This document shows, one piece after another, positions 45,500 to 57,334 of a DNA stretch of 64,000 bases (its first letter is position 1; every line of letters begins with the position of its first letter). Under the pieces are notes generated by a model. That model did no database searches. It was not told the DNA's origin and was given only the letters and a program-made list of their open reading frames with translations. The translations under genes and the position numbers were made by a program. The stretch covers positions 30,922,800 through 30,986,799 of the forward strand of contig OX457071.1 of assembly GCA_949752795.1 (NCBI GenBank). The letters are read 5' to 3'. Source of the DNA: Hyperoodon ampullatus. Its lineage: Eukaryota > Chordata > Mammalia > Artiodactyla > Ziphiidae.

Positions 45500-45645
45500 A
45501 TGAGTAATCTCAACATCCTTGTATTATTTGTGGGAAAACTGAGGCCCAGAGAGTTTAAAGAATGTTGTCCAAGTTTGCACAGCGAATTTGAGCTGGGATT
45601 AGATCCTCTGTCTCCTGACATTGATGGTTTCCCTTCCACTTTTTC
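45500..45645 (-). mobile_element. MIR
   Basis: 'TGGGAAAACTGAGGCCCAGA', 'CCAAGTTTGCACAGCGAAT' and 'GAGCTGGGATTAGATCCTC' match MIR in reverse. Confidence 0.7.
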
Positions 45646-46070
45646 ATGGCTGTTTCCTATTCCTTATTCAGTATTTTTTAAAAAGTAGAAATACTCAGAT
45701 TCAGAGAGCAACAAGAATTATTTTCATGTTAGAAACATCTTTAGACATTACTTACATCATCTCTACCGTTCTCTGCTTATAATTATACTCAACAAAATAT
45801 TTGAAGGATAATTGTAGAATACTGACCTGAATTTCAGAGATTGGGGGCCTCATCTGTCTTAATTATCTGATCTGGGGCAAGACTGAGTCCCTCATGCCTG
45901 CTCTTGCCTATATATTTCACAGAGATGATATGAAAATAAATAGAAGAGATTTTGTAGGAAAGGACTTAATGCTCTGGAAGGCAAGATGCTCCAAAATGCC
46001 TCGGTGGTATTTTTTGGTCACTGTTCACTTTTCTCTTAAATGTAACCTCCTTTATTGGTACTTTAAAAAT

Positions 46071-46313
46071 ACATATATTTGGGCTTCCCTGGTGGCGCAG
46101 TGGTTGAGAGTCCGCCTGCCGATGCAGGGGACACGGGTTCGTGCCCCGGTCCGGGAAGATCCCACATGGCGCGGAGCAGCTGGGCCCGTGAGCCATGGCC
46201 GCTGAGCCTGTGCGTCCGGAGCCTGTGCTCCGCGGCGGGAGAGGCCACAACAGTGAGAGGCCCGTGTACCTCAAAAAAAAAAAAAAGAAAGAAAAAAAAA
46301 ACACATATATTTG
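46071..46313 (+). mobile_element. CHR SINE with TSD
   Basis: Plus-strand CHR SINE. The perfect duplication ACATATATTTG is at 46071-46081 and 46303-46313. The tail is A14 G A3 G A10 C. Overlapping frames are SINE-derived. Confidence 0.95.
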
Positions 46314-47215
46314 ACAGCTTTCCATTTCTCTTTTTGTTTCCACCATCGTGTGGTTTTATAAAGGATTAAGATTCCAGTTGTTACCTCCACCTGACTTTTC
46401 CATTTACACCCTTCCCTCTGTTCTACTTGATTCTGACTTTAATTATTAGACTTACATTAACACCCTGTCTCTTTGCTTTCTTCCTGCCTAGTAGAGTGAA
46501 AAGAGCTTGATTAATAAAAGCTTGCCCTTTTATATTTCCTCGTAATTAGTTCAATAAAAAGGGGTCACCTCCTGGATGCGCTTTGTGTGGGTAATTTTTA
46601 AAAATTCTTTGTCCTTTGGGTGTGCTAATTCCATGGCTTTTTGTTTCTTGTGTATATTGATGGATTTGAAAATCAAGCTTCTGGTTTTTATTACCACACC
46701 TTCAAAGACACAGGCACCCACAAACATCACAACTCTGGAAATAGGATTTGGAACGAGATTTAAATGGTGGCTCTGTGGTTTAACAGGATTAAGGCATGGG
46801 ACATTGTCAGATGAACAAAGAATAAATATCTTTTCTCTTTTTAATCGATTAGCTAACTCAACAGGTCCTGCATTTTAAGTGGCACTGTGCAAGAATATCA
46901 AATCCATGTTGGTGTGAAGAGTTCAATCACTTATCTTCCCAAGGGCTAAGAAGCTGGACCTCCCCAGGATCATAGCAGTTGTGGATCCGTGGTCCCAGAG
47001 CACACACCAAAAAGGGCCTCCTGATGATAATAAGAGAGGATCATTTACTCTATAGGAAATGTCGATCAAAGCAAAACTAGGGGTGTAATTGGCCACAGAG
47101 GGAGATGTGGCCTCGGAAGTACTGAATGTAGATTTCTATTCTCCAGTAATTTTTTAAGGCCTTTAAAATTGACCTGGGGTGAATAAATATAAAAATAAAA
47201 ATCCAAGCAACTCAA
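46314..47215. other. Unique stretch
   Basis: No supported gene. The plus frame 46576-46878 (100 codons) has no recognisable domain. Confidence 0.4.
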
Positions 47216-47217
47216 TG

Positions 47218-47385
47218 GAAAAAAGCACAGACTTTAAGATCAGGGGATGCTAGTTCAGATCGTGTCCTCTGCATTTATTGGTTGTTTGGCCTTAAGCGAG
47301 TCATCAAATTCCTCACCACCGTTTTCCTCAGGGGTAAAAATATAACAAGAATATCTCTTTCCTAGAGCTCAGCAGGTTAAAATTT
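47218..47385 (+). mobile_element. MIR
   Basis: 'GACTTTAAGATCAGGGGATG', 'GTTTGGCCTTAAGCGAGTCA' and 'TTTTCCTCAGGGGTAAAAAT' match MIR plus strand, without its 3' end. Confidence 0.65.
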
Positions 47386-47483
47386 AAATGTGTGGATTCA
47401 GGTTAAAGATCCAGCTGGAGCAGGATCGTGTGTGTTAGTTATTATTTTTATCAAAATGCCTACTCCTAATTATGTACTCCCTC

Positions 47484-47721
47484 AAAAACAACCATCTAGG
47501 GGCTTCCCTGGTGGCACAGTGGTTGAGAGTCCACCTGCCGATGCAGGGGACACGGGTTCATGCCCCAGTCCGGGAAGATCCCACGTGCCGCGGAGCGGCT
47601 GGGCCCATAAGCCATGGCCGCTGAGCCTGCACGTCCGGAGCCTGTGCTCCACAACAGGAGAGGCCACAACAGTGAGAGGCCCGCGTACTGTTAAAAAAAA
47701 AACAAAAAAAACAATCGTCTA
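47484..47721 (+). mobile_element. CHR SINE with TSD
   Basis: Plus-strand CHR SINE starting GGCTTCCCTGGTGGCACAG. The flanks ACAACCATCTA / ACAATCGTCTA differ at two positions. Several CpG sites have decayed, so it is slightly older than its sisters. Confidence 0.93.
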
Positions 47722-48029
47722 AACATCATTTGTGTCTGACTCTGCCTTCCGTGTGGGTTATGTACTACCTCCTGACAAAGGGGACCTGATACAGAATTAG
47801 AAATGAGCCCTGAAATCAATAATTTGCTCTCAGGCATGCCTGGTTATATTGCTGGTAAAGAATTCATCCTTTGGTGGTAGAAGGTAGGTCTCCAAAGTGA
47901 TTCTCCACAAACTCCTCATTTTTAACACTTCTCTCCAAACGGGAGCAATGAAGTCTGATTTCCTCAGGAAATGGACTGTGTACTTGGTTAAACCACCTTT
48001 TAGTGATATTTTACGTTCTTAAGCTTTTT

Positions 48030-48145
48030 ATAGTTTTACGCATTTTCATACGTATCATTCCATTTAGTCTTCATAACAATTCTGGGAGATATCTTAAAAG
48101 ATATTACTATCTTCATCTTTAAAATGAAGAAGGGCAGAACAGAGT
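48030..48145 (-). mobile_element. Possible MIR
   Basis: 'CATTTAGTCTTCATAACAAT' followed by 'CATCTTTAAAATGAAGAAGG' resembles MIR in reverse. Confidence 0.5.
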
Positions 48146-48149
48146 GGGG

Positions 48150-48370
48150 ATTAAAGCATCCGTCTACTTATTTTCATGTTGCAGTTACCACATACTGTGT
48201 AACCTTAAGGCAAATGTTTTAATATCTCTGTGCCTCAGTTTCCTAATCTATAAAATGGGACTTGCTATCAATCCTCGTGCCGTGGTTATTGTGAGGAGTA
48301 AATGTGCTAATACCTAGAAAACTGTAAGAACAGTGTTTGTCAGACTCAATAAATATTGACTATTGGTATC
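48150..48370 (+). mobile_element. MIR
   Basis: Good plus-strand MIR: 'GTGTAACCTTAAGGCAAATG', 'CTGTGCCTCAGTTTCCTAAT', 'CTATAAAATGGGACTTGC' and 'GTCAGACTCAATAAATATTG'. Confidence 0.8.
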
Positions 48371-48611
48371 TTAAGGGAAAGCAAACCTCATTTATGCACA
48401 CACAGCGAATATATAGCTGGCATTAGTTATCTCATTAATGTCTAGAAAGTATTTTGACCCTCTTACAGATAACAAAATGGAGACCTAGGTTAACTGATCC
48501 CAATATGATACACTCAGCTGACCTCAGTGTTTCCACGACATCCCTCCTGTTCACTCCTCTTCCTTTACCTCCTTTTTAAATGTTCATGTTTTCCAAAGTT
48601 CCATCTCATTT

Positions 48612-48837
48612 TGCATAATCTTTTTTTTTTTTTTTTCGACGCGGGCCTCTCACTGTTGTAGCCTCTCCCGTTGCGGAGCACAGGCTCTGGACGCGCAGGC
48701 TCAGCGGCCATGGCTCACGGGCCCAGCCGCTCCACGGCATGTGGGATCTTCCTGGACCGGGGCACGAACCCGTGTTCCCTGCATCAGCAGGCGGACTCTC
48801 AACCACTGCGCCACCAGGGAAGCCCTGCATAATCTTT
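48612..48837 (-). mobile_element. CHR SINE with TSD
   Basis: Minus-strand CHR SINE. The perfect duplication TGCATAATCTTT is at 48612-48623 and 48826-48837. The tail-proximal GCGGTACGCGGG block reads CGACGCGGG, a small deletion. Confidence 0.95.
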
Positions 48838-48946
48838 CTTAATGATAACAGCCTTCTCCACAGTCCCCACCCTTTTGCCAGTGACAACTTGGATTGACCA
48901 CTTCCTCCTGTGTGTGCCCACCAAGTCTTTCTGTCAAAACCCTGGA

Positions 48947-49003
48947 GTGTGTGTGTGCTCGAGCACGAGTGTGTGTGTGTGTGCACGTGCACACGCGTGC
49001 ACG
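48947..49003. repeat. Alternating purine-pyrimidine TG/CA tract
   Basis: GTGTGTGTGTGCTCGAGCAC followed by GAG(TG)n and CACGTGCACACGCGTGCACG. Nearly all alternating purine-pyrimidine with embedded palindromes such as GTGCACGTGCAC. Confidence 0.85.
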
Positions 49004-49039
49004 CCTCTCTCTTTTAGACTCCTAAGTCTCCATTACCTT

Positions 49040-49090
49040 TCAAAAGGTCTGGCCCATACATAGCAGGCACTCTGGAAATCTTAGAAGAAG
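49040..49090 (+). mobile_element. L2 tail remnant
   Basis: 'GGTCTGGCCCATACATAGCA' and 'GGCACTCTGGAAATC' match the last part of L2 or MIR. Confidence 0.4.
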
Positions 49091-49229
49091 GAAGAAAAAA
49101 AAAGGATGGGGCATGGTTTTAAACTGAAGTGTTCTAATCCTCCTAGAATACTTTCCAGAATATTCTGGAATGTTTTAAGAGTTTTTCCAAGATTTGCTCA
49201 ATTAAAATAATCTGCTTATCAGAAGTCTG

Positions 49230-49320
49230 ACTTATCTTGAGTACGTACTCTGTGCTAGTCACTGTGCGAATCCCGGGACTATAAAGGTATCCTCAAGGAA
49301 TGTCTGTCTTTGGGGGAGAT
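49230..49320 (-). mobile_element. L2 tail remnant
   Basis: 'TTGAGTACGTACTCTGTGCT', 'AGTCACTGTGCGAATC' and 'CCTCAAGGAATGTCTGTCTT' resemble the L2 tail in reverse. Confidence 0.5.
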
Positions 49321-49662
49321 TTCAAACTTTCCAGAATGAGTTAGCAAAATTACATTGTTGCTGTGTGTTGATGGTCTTTTGTAAAAACCATGTTTACGCC
49401 TCAGCAATTTTAACATATTTAGATATTGCATCATGTGTTGGCCCTGGGCGTCAGCACTGTTTGAGCTAGTGGAATTCATGCATAGAAATTATTTGCACTT
49501 TTTCATTTCATTTAAAGGTTTTTTTAAAAGTGTCTCCATTGTCTCCTTTTCCTAGTGTGGTTTACCATGTTTGTAAACTGAAAAATAATTGAACTAGTAC
49601 AGTTCCATCACTGTTTGCCCACATGCATATATACACACTCCTGATTGTGGTAATGCTGTATT

Positions 49663-49920
49663 TTTGTTTGTGGGGGTTTTTCTGTTTTGTTTTTGTTTGT
49701 TTGTTTTTTTTTGCGGTACGCAGGCCTCTCACTATTGTGGCCTCTCCCGTTGCGGAGCACAGGCTCCGGACACGCAGGCTCAGTGGCCATGGCTCACGGG
49801 CCCAGCCGCTCCGCAGCACGTGGGATCTTCCTGGACTGGGGCACGAACCTGTGTCCCCTGCATCGGCAGACGGACTCTCAGCCACTGCGCCACCAGGGAA
49901 GCCCCTGTCTGTGGGTTTTA
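49663..49920 (-). mobile_element. CHR SINE
   Basis: Minus-strand CHR SINE, body 49712-49904, with a TTTTGTTTGTTTG tail. The flanks TTTGTTTGTGGGGGTTTT / CTGTCTGTGGGTTTTA are an imperfect duplication. Overlapping frames are SINE-derived. Confidence 0.92.
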
Positions 49921-51089
49921 TCTGTGGATCTTTGCCAGCCTGATACTACTCCACTGTATTGACATTGGAATGTCATTAGAAGGCTGATTTCTCTCTGGGT
50001 TTAAAGACCCATTTTAAAGGTGTCAGGCATTCAGTAATAGACTTTTACCTGGTGTAGACTGCCTGCGTTACCTATGTAATCGGACATTACTATCCTTGAA
50101 ACGTAAAAATGATACATCATTTATCTCATGACCACTAATGTTGTTCCGCTGTTATCGATTCAGTTGTGTAGTGGCATTCCCTTGACTTGCATGCTTTCAA
50201 ACTGTTGGGTATCTTGAAAATAGCATTAAGTGAAAGCAGAATCATGGCTGTTATTGCCCAGCGTTGTCTGAAACAGCATTTGCTTTTCCAAGTCGGTACT
50301 TATCAGTAGATCGGGAGGCCTCTGATTGTGGAGATTGTAGATGTGAAGCACAGGTGTTGACAAAGGAGCATTTCCTTCTCTTCTTGCACTTGGTACTTTG
50401 CCTTAGTGTGTGAAATATAGTAATTCTTGCATGCGATACTTTCATAAAATATGGAACCACTCATTGTCACAATCTGGACGTAATATGTCCTTTGTTAGAT
50501 ACATGTTGGGGATAATAATAATTACAGTTAATATGTATCAATCTGCATGATTAGGATTAGATTGGTCAGAGTATGTCCTTCAGCCCTCATTCCAGTTGAC
50601 CTGAATGTCACATGATTTAGTCACTGGAAGAGGAAAACCAAAGCCTGCTCCCTGGCTCCTGACCCAGACCCCTTCATGGTGAGCTCCTTCACACCTTCAC
50701 GATTTTAGTCACAATGAGACAGGAGTAGTGACTTTCCTACATGAAACATATCCTTTAAACGAACGTGCATTTGCAATGTGCATTCTTTTATGTCCCCAGG
50801 GGCTCAAGAACACATGTCCAAAAATAACTCCATACTGCAGATGATTTATGGTAATGAGCCATATTTTTTAAATGAATACAAATGTAGTAACCGCAACTTC
50901 TCCTAACTACAGAAGGAGTAAAATGTTTATTCTCACTGATAAATAATAACTATCATTTTAAGCATTCCTAAAAGTGACTGATTCTATTATCAGGCCTTGG
51001 TCCAAAGGATGTAGCCGGCTAAAGCTAGAAGGCTCTGTGCCTCTCGGTGCAGCTGTCATCTCTGGATTTAACACCAGGATGCAGAAACA
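49921..51089. other. Unique stretch
   Basis: No recognised repeat or gene over about 1.2 kb. Confidence 0.45.
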
Positions 51090-51772
51090 TCAGCATTCTT
51101 CTTTTTTTTTTAAGTAATTAATTTATTTTATTGAAGTCTAGTTGATTTTCAATGTTGTATTAATTTCTGCTGTACAACAAAGTGATTCAGTTATACATAT
51201 ATATGTTCTTTTCCATATTCTTTTCTATTATGGTTTATCACAGGATATTGAATATAGTTCCCTGTGCTATACAGTAGGACCTTGTTATTTTTCCATTCTG
51301 TATATAATAGTTTGCATCTGCTAATCCCAAACTCCCGATCCTTCCCTCTCCCACCCCCCTCCCCCTTGGAAACCACAAGTCTGTTCGCTATATCTGTGAG
51401 TCTGTTTCTGTTACATAGATAACGTTCATTAGTGTCATATTTTAGATTCCACATATAAGTGACATCATATGGTGTTTGCTTTTCTCTGTCTGACTTGCTT
51501 CACTTAGTATGATCATCTCTGGGTCTGTCCATGTTGCTGCAAATGGCATCATTTCATTCTTTTTTATGACTGAGTAATATTCCATTATACACACACACAC
51601 ACACACACACACACCACATCTTCTTTATCCACTCATCTGTTGATGGACATTTAGGTTGTTTCCGTGTCTTGCCTATTGTAAATAGTGCTGCAGTGAACAT
51701 AGGGGTGCATGTATCTTTTTGAATTGTAGTTTTCTCTGGATATATGCCCAGGAGTGGGATGTCAGCATTCTT
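51090..51772 (-). mobile_element. L1 3' half with TSD
   Basis: L1 in reverse: T tail, 'CAATGTTGTATTAATTTCTG', 'TCCCTGTGCTATACAGTAGG', 'GTCCATGTTGCTGCAAATGG' and 'GGATATATGCCCAGGAGTGG'. The duplication TCAGCATTCTT is at 51090-51100 and 51762-51772. The 51191-51454 frame is L1. Confidence 0.95.
51590..51615. repeat. (CA)n microsatellite inside L1
   Basis: About 12 CA units at the point where other L1 copies read ATATATACAATGG on the other strand. It has grown from an L1-internal seed. Confidence 0.9.
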
Positions 51773-52355
51773 TATTTCTGAAACACTAGCCTTTGTTGAA
51801 GGTAAACCTCAACCAGCTACATTCAGGAAATAACAAACTCTAATAATGTAGAGAGACACATGCACACATTCACATATATGTGTATATCCATACCTGTATG
51901 TATATCAATCTCACCCTGCAGTTTTATTTCTTAATATCCTGGTACAGATTTTGCATGTGATGAGCATCCTGTCGTCACGCTAGCCTTAAGCAGCACATGC
52001 TGCTGGACTTTCCATTCTTGCATTGCTCTTCGATGCCTACACACCTGCTCCTGCAGCCCTGGGACGTTATAGCAGTTCTTCCTGTGCTCCCTGCTCTGGT
52101 GTAACTACCATTGCTGCCACCACTGGACCAGCTCCCGTGTAGCTGACTCAGGCTCCAGGTGGTCCAGCACAAAGACCCCCGTCACCGGGTCTCCTCTCCT
52201 ACCACTGATTTGCCAAAAAGGGTTTTATAAAAACTTGTCTTGAGAAGATCCCTACTGCAGGGGGCCTATGCTTATCCTTTTAAATCCTTTTTCACCCATT
52301 CTCTCATGGGAAACTCACAGTCAACCTTTGGGACATTAACATTTGGTATCACTGA
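51773..52355. other. Unassigned stretch
   Basis: About 51960-52200 is GC-richer ('GCAGCACATGCTGCTGGAC', 'CAGCACAAAGACCCCCGTC'), and its palindromic GCAGCACATGCTGC is notable. No repeat or gene is recognised. Confidence 0.35.
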
Positions 52356-52359
52356 CCAC

Positions 52360-52502
52360 ATTTCGTCAGTGATGAAATTAAGGGTCCAAAATAGAGATTC
52401 AGTGATTTGTTCTGTGTAACAAGCCACTGTGGAACAGAGCCAGCACATTGAGATCTCAGTCCAAATTTAGCACTGGATCTCCTAACCCATGCTGCCTAGA
52501 GT
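52360..52502 (-). mobile_element. MIR fragment
   Basis: 'TGTAACAAGCCACTGTGGAA', then 'CAGAGCCAGCACATTGAGAT' and 'GGATCTCCTAACCCATGCTG' follow MIR in reverse. Confidence 0.5.
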
Positions 52503-53390
52503 CAGCTGGAACTCTTATTTGTGGAAGGAGAATTTCAAAGCAGACACATCAGCTCTATTTTATTTCAGTACAAAGATGCCACAGATCTTGGCATTTGGCT
52601 TTGTTTGAAGTATGGAAAAATTTTGTAGGAGTGGGAAAGATGAGCTTCCAGATAAACATGAGAGGTCACAGAGGTTCTTGAAATGGATTTTCAAAACCTT
52701 TTTAAAGGTATAGGTTAGTTTTCTTTCTGAAATGCTTGACATACAATCCTGCCTCAAGGAACTAGGGAATTACAAGAACTCTCAATGTACTCTATAGTCG
52801 TCTGATTTTTCTCCTTTTTTTTGGACACCACAGCTTCCTAGAAACCACCATCATGGTTTTTCTCATCAACACAATGGGACTTTAAAACTAAGGTGATTAT
52901 TCTGAAATTATTCATGGTTCCGAAGCACACTGTTACCAAAATGATTTTTAAGATGTACTTCTTGGATCGACTTTTCTAAATAGAAATAAATGCACATAAA
53001 CCTATGCATATAACAACATACATATCTCTTGGTAGTTTCTCAGAAGCCATTTCAAAAGAAGTTTCCATGTAACTTTAATGGAATGAGAAAACATTTCTTC
53101 TAGTACTTCTCCCCCACCACCCCTCTTGATTTCTAAAAATATTCAACTTGTTAAATAATCGTATAGTAAGTCTTTTGGCAAAGCTAAATTCTCGGGTGCT
53201 TTCTGGATCTTAAAACATAGGGCTATTTTAAGGAACATAGCACTGATCAGACAACAGAATTTAAGACTGCATAAGAAGAGTTGATCCTGCAGGAAGTCAG
53301 GATAAACCCCTTCCGCCAACATTTGGCAAGAGGGAGTAGTTGTAACAGCACATGCAGTACTTAGGTAATTCATAGATGAATATGCATCCT
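52503..53390. other. Unique stretch
   Basis: No supported gene or recognised repeat. Confidence 0.45.
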
Positions 53391-53424
53391 CCAAATTTGC
53401 TCATATTCTTTTTTTTATGTCTGC

Positions 53425-53479
<55 letters not shown>

Positions 53480-53671
53480 GGCTACGCCGGGTCTTAATTG
53501 CGGCACGCAGGGTCTTCTTTGCCACGTGCGAGATCTTCATTGTGGCATGCGGGATCTTTCAGTTGTGGCATGTGGGATCTAGTTCCCTGACCAGGGATCC
53601 AACCCATGCCCCCTGCATTGGGAGGGCAGAGTCTTAACCACCAGGGAAGTCCCCAAATTTGCTCATATTCT
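53391..53671 (-). mobile_element. CHR SINE, short older type, with 19-base TSD
   Basis: Minus-strand SINE: 'TTGGCTACGCCGGGTCTTAA', 'GATCTAGTTCCCTGACCAGG', then 'CTTAACCACCAGGGAAGTCC'. The duplication CCAAATTTGCTCATATTCT is perfect at 53391-53409 and 53653-53671. The tail side contains the (TATC)n tract. Confidence 0.95.
53426..53477. repeat. (TATC)13 tetranucleotide microsatellite
   Basis: Thirteen uninterrupted TATC units in the tail of the SINE. Confidence 0.97.
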
Positions 53672-54099
53672 AAGCTCAGATTTTGGAAACGGAGTGTAGC
53701 CAGAGCTGAAGAAATCAAGACAGATGTCCTCAACCCATCTGAAATGTAACAGGCTACTTCCTGCCTCGTTTAGCAACTTTTCTTGTAAGTGGAGAAACCA
53801 GTGGAAAGATGTGGGATTTTCTTATGTAAGAGAATGAAAGACCAGAGGAGGGTTGGGTCTCAAGGCTAACTTTTTTCTTTATGCTCAGGAGACTTAAGGC
53901 GGTGATGGACAGAACTGAGAAACAGTCACTCCTTTGATCAGGGGGAAGCTGAGCCATTTCATTCCCTCACAGGGAGAGGTGCCTATTGTTTCTTCTGGAT
54001 GAACTGTTTTCTTAAGGGAAAAGCAGACTGGAATGCTGAGCTCTCAGTTGAAAGTATACGTGCTGCCATTTCATATCTTCAGTGCTAAGAGGGTTGATG
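53672..54099. other. Unique stretch
   Basis: No recognised feature. Confidence 0.45.
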
Positions 54100-54300
54100 T
54101 TACTCACATTCTACTGTTTGACCTCTTTAAGGTTGTTTAATCTGCCTAAGCTTTATTTTACTCATCTGTAAAATGGGAGTGGTAATGCCGTCATCTTAGA
54201 GTATTGGAAGAACTAAATAAAATTATACACGTAAAAGAACTAACAGAGCATCCGGCAAACCTTAATTTGTTCTATAAATGTTAGCTATTGTGAGCTATTA
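54100..54300 (+). mobile_element. MIR
   Basis: Plus-strand MIR: 'TTATTTTACTCATCTGTAAA', 'ATGGGAGTGGTAATGCCGTC' and 'ATCCGGCAAACCTTAATT', then 'TAAATGTTAGCTATTGTG'. Confidence 0.75.
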
Positions 54301-54827
54301 CGATTTGAATACACAAAAGTTCAGCGAAAGGAAAATTCCTATTTGTGATGCTCTAAGTAGAGACTAAAATCCATATACTCTCTGTCTTTTGAGCTCAGGT
54401 TTGACTGGAGTAAAGCTATCAAGTAATTTCAGAGATTTGGTTCCGTTCTTTAAATTTTCTGCTTTTCCAAGTGAAAAATTGTGCATGTTTCACAGAATAC
54501 CTTAAATATTCAGAAATCTTCCCTGAGTCTAATGACTGTAGCAAGAATCTGAAATAATAAGCACTGCCCTTTGCTTCTGTCACTTTTTTTTTGCTTCTCT
54601 TATACCTCTAAATATCCAGCATTTTATTAAATTGTTGGCTCTGCTCAAAAGCCACAAAATGAGAGAACCGTCAGCAGGTTGGGCTTGAAACTCACCATGT
54701 CAGTAGGCTTTCCAGCCACTTTTCAGAGGTCATTGTGCATGGCTGCAGGAACGTGAAGGCTCTCGTCCCTTGGTGGCCTGGGGTAGGTGTGCAGCAGATG
54801 ACAGAAGGAGACTGTCACAACCCCACT
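54301..54827. other. Unique stretch
   Basis: No recognised feature. Confidence 0.45.
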
Positions 54828-54905
54828 TGCTGCTGAACCCCCAGAACTCAGAGCTGTGCTCACACATAGTAGGTGCTCAGGAAATGTTTGTGAAATACTG
54901 AAGTG
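54828..54905 (+). mobile_element. L2 tail
   Basis: 'CTGAACCCCCAGAACTCAGA', 'GCTCACACATAGTAGGTGCT' and 'CAGGAAATGTTTGTGAA' are the L2 3' end. Confidence 0.65.
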
Positions 54906-55045
54906 ACTGATCTCACAATGACATCTTGAGATTTTTTTCAAAGCAACTAAACTGTATTTTTTAAAACTTTAAAACTAAACTTCATATGGAATATTTAGAG
55001 AAGAGTGGTAATTGGTTAGTATAAACTTATTTTCTGTAAATTTAG

Positions 55046-55310
55046 ATTCTTTTTTTTAAATTGAAGTATCGTTGATTTACAAAGTTGCATTAGTTTCTGG
55101 TGTACAGCAAAGCGATTCAGCTTTATATGTATATACATATATATTCTTGTTCATATTCTTTTCCATTATAGTTTATTACAAGATACTGAATATAGTTCCC
55201 TGTGCTATACAGTAGGACCTTATTGTTTATCTATTTTATATATAGTAGTTTGGATCTGCTAATCCCAGACTCCAAATTTATTCCTCCCCTACTTTCTTTT
55301 TCCCTTTGGG
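55046..55310 (-). mobile_element. L1 3' end
   Basis: L1 3' UTR in reverse: T tail, 'GTTGATTTACAAAGTTGCAT', 'TGTACAGCAAAGCGATTCAG' and 'CCCTGTGCTATACAGTAGGA'. No clear TSD. Confidence 0.9.
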
Positions 55311-55363
55311 CCTATTGGCCATCTGTGTGTCTTTGGAGAAATGTCTGATTTCTTGTTTTAAAG

Positions 55364-55415
55364 TCAGCCACTGAGAACAATGAACTTGTTGAAATTCATC
55401 ACTGGAGAGACAAAG
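55364..55415 (+). other. Weak candidate exon (52 bases)
   Basis: Preceded by 'GATTTCTTGTTTTAAAG' and followed by 'AAAG|GTGAGAGT'. Two frames are open. It lies just right of the L1 end, in sequence that I do not recognise as repeat. The peptide is unknown to me. Confidence 0.15.
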
Positions 55416-57039
55416 GTGAGAGTTTTAGTCTTATTATATTAGCCTTACATACTTGAAATTAAAATAATTCAAAACAGTGACACTGAAGCTCTGCAGGTTT
55501 CATGGTACATGGTTTAAGACAACTGTCATGGAGCTAAGAGAGAATGTGGCATTGGCCTAAGGATTATAAGAAGAACTGTGATCCAGGGGATCACAATAGA
55601 AGTCTTTGCTGTTACTCCTTGTAAATCTGAAGGCAAGATTCTTATCCCACAAGGAAACCGGAATTTAGGGCTTTGAAACGCCAGCTATGTCTGACCAACC
55701 CAAAGCTTTTGTGGGTCTTGGGAGCACTGTTGGTGCCACCCACTCCTGTGGGCAGGGACCAACCCTGATAGGCTCTCTTGTGCTTGGGAGGCATCGTGGC
55801 TCCATGGCAGAGCACACCTGAGCTTTTGTCGCTCTCCTTCTGTGCTCAACTTAACTGTGCTTTGCTTTTTCTCTCTAAGATGCAGGAAAGTTTCTGTTCC
55901 ATGGAAACATTGTCAGGATGAACTGGAACTTCAAAAATGAATAAAACATTTTAGAGGAAGTTTAACTGCTCCAAGGAAAGATGCTATAGGAATGGAAGGA
56001 GTTATTATAAACTTTTTAAAAAATGGGTATGTAAAAATGCTCTTAGCACTTTGAGGAGAATGCGTCCCGTTTTACTCCTTATGTTTTTGCCTTTGCTCCT
56101 GGAATTTTTAGCCCTGTCTTCTGGATGCGTAGATCACATTGTAGGGGGAGGGCTTTTCATACATGAGTTGCACTGTCTGTCAGAGCAGATTGCTCTGTTG
56201 TTTCTCCTGATTTTCCTCAAAGTCTGCCCCACCCTGGTAGACTCACACTTAATATATGCCAGAGCACAAAATGCTTTCACCTTGGGACACGTAGAGGGTG
56301 TATCAAGAATGCTTTCCCTGATTCCTGCTTCTTGAGATAAAAGAACATATGGCAAAGAAAATCTTAACTAGTTGCTCTGAAACGATAAATCAAGAATTGA
56401 ACTCATTTAAGCAAACTAAAGGATGCATGATGTGGCTAGTTCTAAATCATCTTCCATGACGAGGCTTAAGCAGGTTTACCCTGCAGCGCTCAACTGTGAT
56501 TCACTCTCTCCTGTAACTATTTCTGGGAACGCTTCTTGGTACTTGGAGAGCATGCAAACAGGTCACAGGCTCTAGCTCACACAGTCCACAAAATTGAATA
56601 ATTTTACAAGGTCTGTGCCCTTGCAGCCCACCAGATCAGCTCTGAAAAAAATAGCTGAGTGCATATTCCTGTGCACCACCTTACCGATTTTTAATTATCA
56701 CACCTCACAAGGTGATATGTTTCTGCTAAAAGGAAAAATTATTATTTGGATTTGAAAACTAGACAGCTCACTTAAAAAATACAATTATCCAAGAATGTGC
56801 TAACCCCAGGTAAATTTACAAATGTTTTGACCATTGTCAAAGAGAGTGTAATATGTTTTCTGATTATTTATCATTATCTCTATGTAAATATGAGAATGAT
56901 TCAGAAATTTTTAATAGTCTGCAGTGGTGCAAAAGTCTCTTGAGAATATCAGATAACAATAATGAAAAGAGGCATAAGTGGTGTGTTCATTTCCCCAACC
57001 TCTGCCCCTGAGCACTTTGAACTTTCTTAGAGACTTAAA
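55416..57039. other. Unique stretch
   Basis: No supported gene. Frames at 56051-56335 (+) and 56134-56355 (-) overlap each other and have no recognised content. Confidence 0.4.
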
Positions 57040-57279
57040 ACTTCTTACTTTTTTTTTTTCTTCTTTTTTTTGTGGTACGCGGGCCTCTCACTGCTGTGGC
57101 CTCTCCCGTTGCGGAGCACAGGCTCTGGATGCGCAGGCTCAGCGGCCATGGCTCACGGGCCCAGCTGCTCCGCGGCATGTGGGATCTTCCCAGACCAGGG
57201 CACGAACCCATGTCCCCTGCATCGGCAGGCGGACTCTCAACCACTGTGCCACCAGGGAAGCCCACTTCTTACTTTTTTT
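57040..57279 (-). mobile_element. CHR SINE with TSD
   Basis: Minus-strand CHR SINE. The duplication ACTTCTTACTTTTTTT is at 57040-57055 and 57264-57279. Frames at 56978-57349 are SINE-derived. Confidence 0.95.
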
Positions 57280-57334
57280 ATTGACATTATGCCTTCACTT
57301 CTACATCCCATATGGGCTATGTGACATATATTTT

